Of a stretch of 64,000 nt of DNA, positions 38,171 to 51,292 are shown one piece after another. The stretch's first letter is position 1. Each line of letters opens with the position of its first letter. A program made the position numbers and the translations under genes. This DNA comes from Pithys albifrons albifrons (taxonomy: Eukaryota; Chordata; Aves; Passeriformes; Thamnophilidae): the NCBI RefSeq assembly GCF_047495875.1, contig NC_092467.1, positions 30,721,066-30,785,065 of the forward strand. The letters run 5' to 3'. The notes under the pieces were generated by a model. It had not been told where the DNA came from, did no database searches, and worked only from the letters and a program-made list of their open reading frames with translations.

Positions 38171-38236
38171 ATCTCTCTCTCTTTCTTTCTTTCCCTCTCT
38201 CTGTCTCTCACCCTCACACTCTCCCTCTTTCACCCC
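38171..38236. repeat. CT-rich microsatellite/pyrimidine tract
   Basis: Mostly CT dinucleotides with CTTT and CCCT interruptions. It is followed at once by CACCCCAG, so it would form a strong splice-acceptor context on the + strand. The following sequence meets stops in all three frames within about 60 bases, so no coding exon is supported. Confidence 0.8.
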
Positions 38237-39170
38237 AGTCTATAGCATGTTTATAGCCAGCTCTGGAGATAATGGAGATTGGTTGATTGCATGATTAGTA
38301 AAATGAATGGATTTTAGCATTGGGCAAAGCAGCTTGCAATTCTGAAAGGTGGCTTTAAAATGCAGAGTTCTAATTTTGACCTTATTTTCTTTCATAGATA
38401 ATCTTTATTAATGCTCCTTTAATTCGTTTTTCCTCATCACAGCTAGTTTTTCTCTCCAGCCATCTGATGGAATGGCTAATATATTTTCTCTTACTTGCCA
38501 AAATAGCAAGAGGTCAAAGTAAAAGGAAAACGTTATTTTTCTTTCCTGTAGATAGTTGTAAATGTTTCAGATATTTCAGCAGAGCCCACGGGATTTGTAC
38601 ATTTTAGCAATAATTGTGTTTGTCACCACTGTTTTAGGCAATCTTACACCTAATCTACTTTTTTGTGCTTTAATCAAGTAACTGCAGAAACAGTTATTAT
38701 TTTGGCTATGTTGTAATGTGACATTTTAGCATAAAATTTCTTCTAAATGCTGTAAATTTGTGTAGGAAGGAATTAAATATATATAATAGCAAATAATTTA
38801 ACTGCTATAGCAACCTAAAGATATGAGATGAATTTGTTGGAAAAAATGATCATTGTTGTCATTGGCACTTTCAATTTAAATTTGCTGCTGTCATAGATAC
38901 ACTAAAGGGTTAGTCATAGAAAAGTTTCAGTACTGTCTTGCATTTGTAACAAATATGTGCAGCTGTGCTACTTTTATAAACATTTATTTCAAGCTGCTTA
39001 TTTTTTTTAAATTATTTGCTCCGGCAAAGCCAGAGTGATGTGACTATAATATGTTTAATAAGGGATTGTCTGCAGAATTCCTTTGCACGGGGTTATAGAA
39101 ATACATGTGCAGCAAAGGTATACACTGGAGAAAAAGTCTTCATTACAATAGAAAGTAAAGACCCCAAATT
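38237..39170. other. Intronic DNA, nothing recognised
   Basis: AT-rich, non-repetitive sequence with no supported gene or repeat. Confidence 0.5.
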
Positions 39171-39276
39171 GGGCCAAATTCTGCTCAGAGTTTATCCTGC
39201 CATCAGGCTGGAGCTGCTGCCTTGGGAGCAGCGGAGCCACTCCAGGTTTACTCACCTGAGGGACTCAGAGCCAACT
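39171..39276. repeat. Possible ancient palindromic repeat relic
   Basis: It starts 'gggccaaattctgctcagag' and ends with 'ccactccaggtttactcacc' followed by 'gactcagagcc'. The ends resemble the two arms of an old palindromic repeat common in reptiles and birds. The arms are diverged and the family name is unknown to me. Confidence 0.3.
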
Positions 39277-42200
39277 TAGACCCATAATTTGAGTTCTTCC
39301 AGTCAAACAGTTTCAAACCCCCAAACTGTTCTCTTTGTGAAACATCTGAAGAAAAAAAAAGCCTCATTAATAAATAAGAAGCCATTTCCAATGACTCCAT
39401 GTATGAGTTAACAGGCAAACTGCTCTTATTGAACATGACAGTCAAAGCAGAGCTTCCAGTCATCCTCCAAAATAAATAATTGTTTGCTACTTTTATTAGC
39501 CACAGTTCAGTGTAAGCGCCTTTATTTTCTTTAGATGCCACAAGTAAAAAGGGAATTTATTTAAAATAGTCAGACTGGACTTGAAATGGTCATTTTGTTA
39601 CTTTAAAGGTTTTAACTGAACATCATTTTTTCACTGAAGTCTTGGTAACTACTTTTCTTTCCCACCTCTGTGCTCTGTTTTATCAGAGGAATAGCTGAAA
39701 TTGCTCAGGTAATTTATGCAATGAAAAAAATTGAATATTTTAAAATGTTACTATAATTCCATCAATGAAGAAGTAATAGAATCCTTACTATAAATCTCAT
39801 TTTAAATGAGATTAAAAATAATGGTGCATCTAATAAATATTTCATTTCATCATATGAAAAACTCATTGTTACTGCCATAATACTCAAAACTAGTACTTTT
39901 GGTTTAAATCACTGAGTGTATCTGTACATCCTCTCATCCAAGTTCATCATGGTAATTCCCACACTCTGTTGAACTGTCCGTGGCTTTGCTGGTTTGTGCT
40001 TCCTACTTACGATTTACCGTATATCAAAAAGCATATTTATTAATAATTATCCTGCTCCTGCCACTAGAAAAATAACCAAGTGTGAACAGAGTGTAATGTT
40101 GCAGCATGAATTTCCTTTGTTTTATACAGTAACTCTCATATGTTCATACACTGCTCAGCTGCTGTATAAGTGTTTTTAATAAAATTATTCCTTCTCTGTC
40201 AGAGTTGATAAATTCTGTGTATAACTTAAACACTTCACTGCATCGTTATAGATACTTTATAGTATCTTCACTTTCTATACATGGCCTTCTTTTTCCTATA
40301 AGTAATTTTCCTAGTTGTTTGCTACTCTTTTTCCTTCACCTGTCCTGCATGTTGCCATGAATGTTTCTAATTTAAAGCCAGAGGAGTCAGTCGCTGATTA
40401 GAAGACAGGAAATTGGAGGATTAAACTGTCTGGTTGAACTTCCTTTACTTATCAGTACCGTGTAACTCTCACTGGATTATAAACTCATTGGGACAATTTC
40501 TACAGTGTATCAGTACTTCTGTTTTCTTAGTCTTTATTTTTCAGGAGAAAGTACAATAAATGGGGAGAATAGGTAGTTTGTGGCTAAAAACCAATACTTT
40601 TTAATTATACGGAGGCACTGAAAGTTTAAATTAAATTTTTACAAATGTCTTCAGATACGAGATGTGATTCAATTTAAAACCATGCATGTTAATAATATAG
40701 ATTTTAAATTCAGTATGTAAACAACCAAGCAACAGATACTTTCGGGGAGGGGGAGGAAAATGACATCATTTTAGTAAGAGGAGAATGCGCCATGTTAACC
40801 CTTGTTCAACTCTCTTCCCCTCAGAAACTTCCCCACTTGTTGTGCCACAGCAGTGTAGCTGCAGGACTCACTGAGGAAAGGCTGCAGAGAACAGCCTGTT
40901 TATTCAAAAAACTTTGTCTGGGCTTCCAGTGTTGCCTTCTGAGCCAGGAGCAGGAGATCTGATGTCCTTGCCCGGTGTTTGCTGGGAGAAAGAGCGTTGT
41001 GTAGATCGTGTAACCCAGAGAGAGCACAGGAGGGCACAGCTCTGTACCCTTTAGGGCCACCTCATTCTTGCTGATTATCCCCATGACTTATTTCCAGAGC
41101 TCATGATGACCCCTGGCTAGGAAATCATTGTGATAGTTGGGAAAAGCAAGGAACAGCATGATCTTGTGAAGGATGAATAGGAGGACTTCCAAGCTTAGTT
41201 CATGCTGTACCTAAGGTGTTTCTCTGTGCTACCACTCACCATTGTGTAATTTTACACACTGGGTTGAGATCTGAAGGTGTCAGAACTGTGTTGGAAACCA
41301 AAAAAGACAGGCACTTCCTAAAAGGTCAAACACCTTTATCTGAATCCAAAGCCTCTGAGAATAATCATATACTCCAGTTTAAACACCAGGGCTGGATCTC
41401 TGCATTTACTGAGATGGTTGTGATGGTTTCAAGCAGTCTGGTCCTGCTACATTAGGCAAGTCCTCCACTAATACTGGGAGTAATTGGAGATGAAAATAAA
41501 AGAATATTCTGAAACTTCTTGCTGCTGAAGTCCCAGCAGTTTTCATATAAACAATCTGAAACTTTTTATAATTTTGCCTGCCTTCATGTGTGAGGAAAAA
41601 GGTAACATTTTTGGTTTATCCAAAGGTTCCCTGTGTTTTAAACCCAGAATGAAAATAGTCTTGCTGTGCTACTTGATGCAACCCTCTCTCTCTCTCAGTT
41701 GTGGTCACTCACACTGATTAATATTTAAAGGATGAATCAAGTTGTTTCTTCATTGATATTTGAAGATTCATTTTCTAGTTTACAGCAGCATTTTTTGGAC
41801 TGATAATATCTTTATTTCCATTAGTGTCACTAGGAGCCTCTTTCACAAGTAGGAATTACAGAACTCATTGCAGGTGCTCAAACTCTTTGTACATGTTCAT
41901 ACACACACTTTATGTATGGAATACGTATGGAAACAATCCACAAAAAGCAGAGGCCCTGCCACACTCCCAAGAAATTCCAGTGATCTTGGAGCAGCAGAGC
42001 CAGGTTGAGGTGCCCTCAGAGCAGGTGCTGCACAGACCTGCAATAACTCTTTTACACAAAGGTTTGTAGAATTATATTCACCATGATGAAGATCTCTGGG
42101 TCTATTTTCCATAGAGCAGATTAATGTAGAGTAGTTCTCAATAAGATAAAAATCATTAGAACTGATTAAATAGATGTGTTGGCTAGTGGAGTGAGATTCA

Positions 42201-44863
42201 AAATATTTTGCCTGTATAAGCGTATCTGTTGTTCTTTGGTGGTTTGTGTTTTTTCAGAGGCTGTGAAACGCAAAGTTAGCAATACAACTAGAGATGGGTG
42301 GAAGTGTTGGATGGTACAGATGGCACTATAAGCTTGTAGGCTTTTACTACCCATAATTGCAGTGCCCTTGCTTTCAAAGGAGTGCAGGTTGCCCTTGATG
42401 TACGAAAACAGCCATATTAATTTCACAACCCAATTGGAATCGCACACACGGATTGAGGTTGTCAATAGGAGCAGTGTGGAAATTACAAGCACAAACAGTG
42501 CTCTCAAATAGGCCTTTCTGCTTTAAACATGACTAACTCAAAAAACACAGGGTGTACGTGGTCACTAACAGGGTATTTCCGTAACTGAGAGAGTCTGTGA
42601 GTAAATTAGAAGGGAGTTTTTCCATTTTTTCTTTTTTTAAACCAGAATTCAATTAGGCTAGACCTGATTCTGCATGAAAATACACTGATATTTGTAAGTC
42701 ATCATCTTCACTCTAGTAAAGAAAATGGAAAGTAGAGCATGGCTTATTAGCTTATGTCAAGGGAATATAAAGAGTATTACAAAGTGACCTAAATTAACCT
42801 TTTGAGTACAGTAAGAAAAGAGAAAAACTGTCCCTTTTCACCATTCAGTCAACATTTATATTTCCTTTCAGGAACAAATAGAAACAACGGGCATGTGCGC
42901 TGCTGTTTGCCAGGGCTTTTTTTACTCTACATTTTCTTTTGTGATGTTATTTGAAAGACTAGATTAAGAGGAACTGGTTAAAGATGGGTTGCTTATGGCA
43001 GTGACTGAAAGGTGAATCACCAAGGCTTTACAAGATCACAAACAGAATGTGCTTTCAAGGATTATAGGCAAACACAAGTAAAACTCAACTTTACTCATGA
43101 TCTGCTACTAATGAGGACTTAATTTAGACAAATTAGGACTTGTTGCTTCCTCTCCTTTTACCTTGGTTTCCTAAGGAAACCAACTGTCTGCCATGTGCAA
43201 GAAACTGTAGCATGAAACATTATTTAACACACCCAAGGAATTCCTTCCTGTTCAAATATCAATGTATTATTCTTAAAAAAATTTAAAGCAAATAGTAGCT
43301 TTCTTACAAATTATAGCTGTCTCACCTGATTATATATGATGCAAACTTTTCACTATGGAGATATGTAGAGTTGTTGAAATTTCTATGGATGCCCATTCTT
43401 TTCATTTTTGATGAAGTTTTCTAAGAGTTTTCCCCAGAGATTGAGGAAATACCTTCCAGGGAGATATGTGGGCAGTAGGAAGAGGTCAGAGGACTAAAAC
43501 AGTGGAAAGACCTTGGTGAAGGCCTGACTTCTGGCAAGCAATGACCTTTGGTAATTTCTAATGTGAGTTTGTGTCAAGAAGTGAAAGTGTAAAGAATAGA
43601 AGACTGGCCAAAGTGTGGGTGTTCAGCACTAGCACTGTAAATGGGACAGGCTGTGATATGAGAATCTTTCCTGCCATTAGGAAGAGCAGTGGCCAAGAGA
43701 TCACACCTGAGCAGAGGCAAAGAATCACAAGATGGGGTTTTTTTCTCCTTCTCCAAATCACTCCTTGAAGTTGTTTTTCATTACTTAAAATCTCATTCAG
43801 TAACATATGGGCTCCCAACTGCTCTGGTACCCCAGTAACTGGACCACTGCACAGAAAAATCACTTTGTGGCTTATTTTCTTCTCTTTGGATGCAGGGGCA
43901 GGGTTTGAATTGCAGAGCAGACACTCATTTGCCCAGACTCTTCTGCTCTGAGGCCACTCCATTGCAGGAAGCCAAAGAGCCACAGGCCAAGAGGGGTGGC
44001 TGAGCAGAGCAAGGCTCCCTGCCAGCTCAGGAGATGTCCCCCAGGACTGGCAGTGCAACCACTTCTGATAGCATCTGCTCAGCTCCAGAATTTCAGGGAA
44101 TGTTTTAGGGAACTGTGCTGTAAAGTCTGTGAAAACTGAGAAGAGGAGAGCAAGAAAAAAGAGTAGAAGCCAGGGTTGAGAGAAGCCTAATGCTCCACTA
44201 ATTATGCCCCACAGTCCTGTATCCTGGTGTCTCCCATTTCCAGCTTGCCAACGTCTGGGGTATCACAGCACCTTCACCTTGGGGGCCACGTGCCCTTCTG
44301 GAACCAGTTGTTCCCATCTCTGAACAGTTTAGCCCCCCTTTCTGTTGCCTGACCCAAAACACCATTTTCAGATCTGCTCCTTGATCGTGGAACTGATCCT
44401 GCATAAAAACCAAGACCTTTGCAATAGCAAAATGCAGAGTCACTGAGGAGGAGCACAAAATTTTTAATGTTTTATCTAGGCAAAAAGTGAATGATCAGCT
44501 GCCTAAGAACAGAAAGATCAGTGGGCTGGGAACTTTTATTTTCCCTTGCAACAGGATAAGGGGCTGGAGACAAAATGAGTGGAGGCTGTACCCTGAAAAG
44601 CACTGTGAGACAGGGTCTTATGGAATATGAGAAATAAACAGGCCGAAATGACAGAGCTGCAGAGTTTTGAGGATGGTGACAATTTCAGTGTGAGGCAAAC
44701 ATCTGCTTGTGTGCTCTGGATTGAAATAATCAAACACCTGCACTTCCATGTCTGTGTTCATGCCTGCAGACTCCTTTGTTCCTGTGAGATTTCTGGGTGC
44801 ACCCTCCAGGATGGGTGTGCACGAGCGTGGTGTGGAATTGTCATTTGTGTGCTGTAGGTGTTT
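39277..44863. other. Intronic DNA, nothing recognised
   Basis: No gene or named repeat. The antisense frame at 43558-44058 (166 codons) has no recognisable domain; it lies in a locally GC-richer segment and I treat it as chance. Confidence 0.5.
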
Positions 44864-44884
44864 GCACCTGCAAAATGCAGGTGC
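44864..44884. promoter_or_regulatory. Perfect inverted repeat with paired E-boxes
   Basis: Nine-base arms GCACCTGCA (44864-44872) and TGCAGGTGC (44876-44884) surround a 3-base AAA loop. Each arm contains the CACCTG/CAGGTG E-box favoured by ZEB, SNAI and some bHLH factors. The symmetry is exact; binding is inference. Confidence 0.4.
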
Positions 44885-47800
44885 CTGCTTAGACCTGTGT
44901 TCTCACAAGCAGAAACGCAATGAGTTTCCCTCGGTTCCTGGAGAGGTCTGCCAGGACTAGCACTTTAATTTTTTTATGTCTCATCCTCTCCATCTTTGGA
45001 GTAGAATAATTAAACTCACCTCTGAAATAGCATTATATGTTAATTACTGAGTTTCCAACATTTTATGAAGGTGCTATAATTGCAGTTTGTTTGGGTTTTT
45101 TAATAAAACTTGCTTATGAATATGAGGTTTTACAGAATTAGAGAACTAAAGACAGGAAAGGCTGTGGAGTCTTTCCATCTCCCAGCAGTCTGTTTTTTAC
45201 TGTTTATTTATTGCTGACTTTTATTTTGCCTTTAAGCCAAACACTATGGGTTACTCATATAGCATATGCTTCTTCACTCTGCACACAAGTAAAAGCAGTG
45301 ATCTCCAAATCAAGATAATGTTTTAATAAGTCTTGACTGAGGATGCCTGAAGTGGTACGAATGCTCACACTGTGTAAGGCACAGAGATCTCTGTGCACGC
45401 CACTGTTTCATATTAAGTAGGAATTTGGTAAATTGGGTGGATTACTTGGATTTCATTAAAAATTAAATGTACAATTATTTAGATGAATTTTTCACATATG
45501 CTTGTGGGCAAACAATTTTTGATTAGTTGTTGACATACAGTACACACAGTGCGTGTGTGTGTGCGTGTGCACATGTATATTTACATGCACGATATATAAA
45601 TAAAATACAGACAGCAATGCAGCGTTAGGGAAGTCCAATGGTAGTCATTAATTTGACAAGACTTACATAGGATGGGAAGAATGATCTTCCTCAGAGTGAA
45701 AAATTGTTTTCACTACATCACACTAAGACTTATTTATGCAACAAGCAGTGTAAGAGCTCAAGACCAAGCACAGCTCATCACAGTTTGTTTTACTTATCTC
45801 TTTGAAGAAGTTTCTCTTCCAAATGATGCCGTGGAAGGGAAACCATGCAATGCCTGTTCCTCGCCTGGGCTTGAGGGATTTACATCAGTAAAGGAACTTT
45901 CTCAGTTTCATTTTAATTAGAAATCAGGTGGTAAAGCTGGGGAAAAGATTTGTAAAGATCTGAAGTGTCTGAAGAGGAGAGGCTTGAATAACACTGTATT
46001 AGTCATGAGGCGAGGAAGGAAGAATGTTGTCGTGATTTGAAAGTAACATTGTTCAGTAAACGGAGATGTGTGAAGCACTTGCTAAACTAAATTAGTTCTG
46101 AGCTTTGGTGCACGTTTGTGTAATTCTGTTCATTGAAGCTTTGAACAATCACGAAGGAGAAAACAGAAATACAACTATTAAGAAAAAATGCTTGAATTGT
46201 CTTCTGGTGGTGTTTATCTGCAGCGATTCAGCTGCGATCTTGCATGTTTGAGACAGAATCATTAACTGGCACAAATAAATAAACATAAATACTACAGTGT
46301 AATTCTACTCTGAATTTTATTTTGCTGTGCTGGTCTGACAAAGCCTTTGCTTTCCCTCACACAAACAGAAGTTGGGGAGAAGTTTTAGGAGCCTGTGCCT
46401 CCTAATTGTTCTACAGAGGCTGTTCCTCATCAGATGACCTTTTTCTAATGCATGAATTCAGAGTGTAGAAAGGGTAAATCTTGTGGTTTGAGTGCCCCCA
46501 GTAGAATATAATTGAAAAATCGTAGCCATATACTTTGTATTGTATTATCTTGTGATTAATTTTGCTAAGATTTGGTGCTCCCAGCACTCCGTGGGGAGGA
46601 GGGGGCAGTGTCTGCACTCTCAGGTCATGTTCTCACCTCCTTTTATTGTACCCCTGATACTTCCCTGTCTACCCAGGATCTTTACCTTCGTGCCATTACA
46701 CTTGTTGCTGTCTTACTCAGTTAAGAAGTACAAATAGCCCCAGCATTGCCAGCTGCAGTCCCAGGCTGGATCATTACTCCAGATTTGAGGTTAATCAACT
46801 GCAAATTCCATTAGCTTCATACAGAGTGAAAATAAAGAACAGACGGTCTCGCCTGTGAGCCAGAAGTCAGGTGCAGCACAATACGGCCAGCCTTCAGGTA
46901 GAGGGATTTTAGCCCTTCAGCCAACATCTCTGACACCAGACCAAAGGAGCAGATCAGAAAAAGATTTTCATGAAAGTTTTATAGACTCACATCCTTTTTT
47001 TTTTTGACCCCCTCCTTCCTTCCCTTTTCTTCCCATTCCAGTTCCAAATGTTAGTTCTTCACTTTATTCTGGTGGTATTTTTACCTCTTTTTCTTCTGAA
47101 CACTGTGAAAAGTTGTCTCCAAGAGTTGTACTCTCAGGCATCTTACTTTTTCACCTACTTGTTGATTGTGCCACTTGCATTATTGCTTGAGGAAGCGCTG
47201 GGTGAATTTTGGGAGGGGTTGGGGGCAGTTCATTACTGACGGCCCATTTATTAAGATCCAAGTGCTGACAGGCACAAGCACCTTGTGAGCTCTGCCAGGG
47301 ATTTCAATAGCACTCAAATATCAAAGCTGGACACACAGGAGAGCAGAGGCAGGAACCAGGCCTAGACGCCTCCCTGCTGCTTTTATTCTGTGCACTGTCT
47401 CCCTCCACACTCCTCAAATAGTGGGTTTGTTTGTCATTGTTGGTTTTCTCATGGGTCCTTTTGAAATGTTCAATGTTCTTCTTTTTGCATGTACTGCAAG
47501 CAGTCAATATTTATAGAAATTAAAAACTAACCTGCAGTTGAATGCAAAAATAATGCCTCTGATAGTCTCCATTCTTTAAAGCAAAAGCTTTCCAATCAAA
47601 CAGAAAAAACTGCAGCAAAGTTAGGCCTGTGGCCAGGAGCTGAGGTGCTGCTGCAGTCAGAATGCCCTGTGTTTTCCAGGCTCAATTCTCAAGATGTACA
47701 TTAGCACCATGTTTACCAAACAACATGAATTTTTTATGCTGTGGTTTTTCTGTGCATCTTTCTCTCCTCACCCAATTTTGGTGGGGAAAGGAGGTGCCTC

Positions 47801-49171
47801 TGTGTGTGTGTGTGCATATCTGCCTATATACATATGTTAGATTATCACTGGCATGCCATCACAAAAGGTTAGGGAAAATATTGCTGCCAACAGAACTAAA
47901 GATTAAATAATCCAATCTCTGGGAACTGTAAACTAACAATCACTATCACAAACGGGCCCTTTCTAATCATAGTTTGTGGTGGAATGAAAGATGCAATTGT
48001 CTGGAATTGATGAATATGGGATCCATGCTGGCTTCAGGGTCAAAGGTGACTTCATGCAAAGGTCCCTTTCTCTCTGGCACTGCTGCCTTTGTATAGCATA
48101 GCTTGGCAGCTATCTCTTTGCACTTCGGCTACCTGCCAATGCAGCTGGTACTGTGCAACTGTCTGGTACAGACTACAAAGCATCACTCAGCAACCAGCAG
48201 CTCCGCATGGGGCCCCTTTTCTAGGATGACAAAGAAAGATGGGCTATACATTCTGCCATCTATGCCCATTAAAAAGACTCTTAAATTGCATTACTACAAG
48301 TTATTGTTAATTATGTAGTAGTCACTAGATCTGTATGATCCTTTTAGGGGTTGATAATCTTTACTGTGTGTTGGCAATGTGAGGAATCAAGAGGGAAAAA
48401 TCGGTATTTTGTTGTACAAAAAGTAAACTACTTACGTGGTGAGTTGCTCTTGTGTAGCCACATGAATTAAATCTTCACTTGGATTATATTCACCATGGGT
48501 TTGCAGCATGTACAGCAACAAAACTGATTGAACTAGACAAATAACTTGTGAAGTTGTGTCCTTATAGCTTCAATATTCGTGTTGCAGTTGGACTTGGGAA
48601 GTGTTTTTGTTGGTGAGTGTTTATCCTGAAACCTTGAAGGCTGTTAAAATGTACCTTGAGCAGAAACCAAGATGGCAGAAAACAAAGTTCCTGGGCACGT
48701 TAAAATAAACTATTTCAGTTAAGAAATAAAACTAACCAGTGGTTAAAGAAGGGCATTCTGAAAATGGCAGTGGCATCACTGGCAGATTGAGGGGACACTG
48801 GTTATCCTGAATACTTTTTTCCCTGGTAGTGAATTTTCTGCCTATTCTTAAGAAATTGTTTATAGTGTGGCCAACAAAAGGAAAATCTTTGTCCCTTGTA
48901 AAGCTGAGGCCCTGGTTGTCTCCTGAGGAATGGACAAGCTACTTCTGTTCTTCAGTCCAGATGTGATGAATTGCATTGCAACTAAATCTGCAGGCCAAAT
49001 TCCAGTGGATATTTTCCAACTCCCGTAAGTCCATGAGTGTTAATATAAAACTGGAATTGCTAATCTGGGCAAGAGAGATTGGATTCACCTTCAGTAAGAT
49101 GTATTGATGACTTACTCCATAGATCCAAGTTATTTCATCTTAAATATCTTGAGCCAAAAGCTTAGCTCCTG
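44885..49171. other. Intronic DNA with short TG repeats
   Basis: It contains interrupted TG/CG microsatellites near 45549-45570 and 47802-47814. No gene, RNA or interspersed repeat is recognised elsewhere in the stretch. Confidence 0.5.
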
Positions 49172-49230
49172 TCAGCTGGCACAGCTCCACTGAGGTTAAT
49201 GGAGATGTACCAGTTTACCTCTCCTGAACT
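49172..49230. repeat. Possible ancient palindromic repeat relic
   Basis: The phrases 'cagctggcacagctccactg' and 'aatggagatgtaccagttta' face each other as an imperfect inverted repeat. The wording resembles an old interspersed palindromic element of reptile and bird genomes; I cannot name the family. Confidence 0.35.
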
Positions 49231-50287
49231 TTCTGGGACTTGTTTTTCCTAAGATTTCAAAGAAAAATCTGTAAAGAAAGTGGTGGGACTTTTTTACTTA
49301 TGACTGGGGGCTTTTCCCCTTTTCTTTTTTTTCCTGATTTCCCTGCACTATTTCTGATCTTGCAGTTGCCTCCTGTAGAGCTGGCAGGCAGCCTAAGATG
49401 TACACCAAATTCTGGGAAGGAAGCAACACCATTTCTGTATAGTACCACTGCAAGAGTGAGTCTGTTGGACCTCTTTTATTTCCTCTTTTGTGCAAATTAC
49501 ACAAAAATCTGAGAGACACAAGATACAATAGGAGGAGACAAGAACCTTCAGTCTTCAGTTTCTCTTTTTCCTCCTTGCATCTAATATTCCTTTTCTAGCC
49601 TTGTTCTGATATCGGCTATTTGAAATAGTTATATATAATTTAACATTATACAAAAGTATTGTCATATCAAACATAGTGAAATGGATTCCAAAAACACCAT
49701 CTGGTATTTGGGAATGCACTGTGAGTTGGGAACGTGAGAAGAGATATTCTTTGCCACTTTGCTTGGGACCCAGCCATTAGCAGTGTAATTGCCAAGAAAA
49801 GGTGACAGGCTTCAGGCTTAATGCAAGTGGTTGGGTTTTTTTCCTCTCTCTCTTCCCCAGCCTGTTAACTCTGTGAGTCCTAAACTGAATGCAAAAGGCA
49901 CTGTAAGGACAACGCCATGGGAAAAAAAATAGGCTCCCTTAAATTTAAAGGCAGGGCAGAAAATGGAAATAGTCAGTGGGCTCCTATAAGGAGACTGGGA
50001 TAAGTGAAAGCAAAATAAGCTTGTTGAGAGGAGGAAAGAAAACAAGCTATGTATGCTTTAAAGCTGCAGTGTGCTACATGGAATTGTTCTCTTAAGTAGT
50101 GGATTTGTAATGATTAGAGTTTCCCAAGCTTTATCCAAAAGCTCATTTCAAAGCCATCATTACTTTTCTTTAATCCACCCAAAATTGCAAAATGCATATT
50201 GTGAAGGTCATCCGTGACCACTCTAAACCTGCTTTATTTGATGTTATCTTGCCTCTTCTTCCACATCTCCATCTATCCCTTTAAGGT

Positions 50288-50300
50288 GGGGGGGGGGGGG
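50288..50300. repeat. G13 homopolymer followed by GA repeat
   Basis: Thirteen consecutive G bases, then AAGAGAGAGAG. Low-complexity sequence, prone to length error in assemblies. Confidence 0.9.
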
Positions 50301-50959
50301 AAGAGAGAGAGTGTTTCATAAATTAAAATCTCAGATTGATTTCTGTGGGAATATTATTCTGCTGTGTAAGAATCCAAAGGGCATACACAGTACAGTTTAT
50401 ATAATGCCATGTTGCTACCATGTATGCTGCCATTGGCAGGTGTAATTCTAACAAGTTCTGCCAATAATTCTCACCTGAGAACAGATCAAACATGAGGGAT
50501 GTAAAAAATATGAGATATTTGTACAAGGATCAAAGTCTCTGTATTACATGCAGGAAGGCAAATAAACTTTGCAGCAGAGGATGAAAATAAGTGAATAACA
50601 CAGGAAGGTTTTAGTCTTCATTGCTTTCCATATAACGTTTGAAATACAGCCTTGTATTAATTCTCAACTTTAAAAGAAAGGCCACATTGGTTTGTTTCGG
50701 TATGTCAGAAACTGGGATGCTACAATAGATCTGCTATTAAATTACACAAAATAAAATGATTTCTGGTGGGTGTAGCTAATGCTTGCCAAATTAGATGAAA
50801 TGAAAGCTAACCCTCTTAGTCTAGCTGTTGTTTTTAAATATTTATGCCTTTAACAGACATTTGTGTGTGCCATGAGGGGGACTAGAAACTCCTTTGCTAT
50901 CAGTCAGTTGATGTAGACATGCAAAATTCTTACAATCTCAGTACCAGACTCACACAAAA

Positions 50960-51292
50960 CGTTCGTCACCGCAAGTTCTTTCCATTTCTTTGCAACACTC
51001 TCGCCGATTCCCCACACTGCCGCCTTGGCTCCCGTTCCTTATTTATTTACTGCCTTTGCATCTCTCTGCAAATGGGTTCTGGATGCAAAATGTAGGCTAC
51101 AAGGTGTAGCGCAGATTTTCGGGGCTGAACCTTTCAGTGCAGAGAAGGTGGTGGCAGCCCCAGGGCTGCCAGATTGCTGGAGGGACTGCGAGAGAAGCTG
51201 CGAGCCCAGAGTTGCCCTCTCTGCCGGCGCCCAGCCGGCGTGAAACCTTGCCCTGAAACAAACACTGCCGAGCTGAGCCTCACCAGGCACCG
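50960..51292. promoter_or_regulatory. Small CpG-enriched patch inside the presumed intron
   Basis: I count about 17 CpGs in about 330 bases, including two nearby GCCGGCG motifs, against a CpG-poor background. It could be an alternative promoter or an internal regulatory element. I found no NFI-like coding start in it. Confidence 0.35.

Noticed and set aside
38171..38300. Strong-looking splice acceptor (CT tract plus CACCCCAG) that might start an NFI exon.
   Set aside because: All three frames reach stops within about 60 bases and nothing resembles NFI protein, so at most it could serve a non-coding exon.
43558..44058. 166-codon antisense frame.
   Set aside because: No domain, signal peptide or splice support; similar lengths occur elsewhere here by chance.
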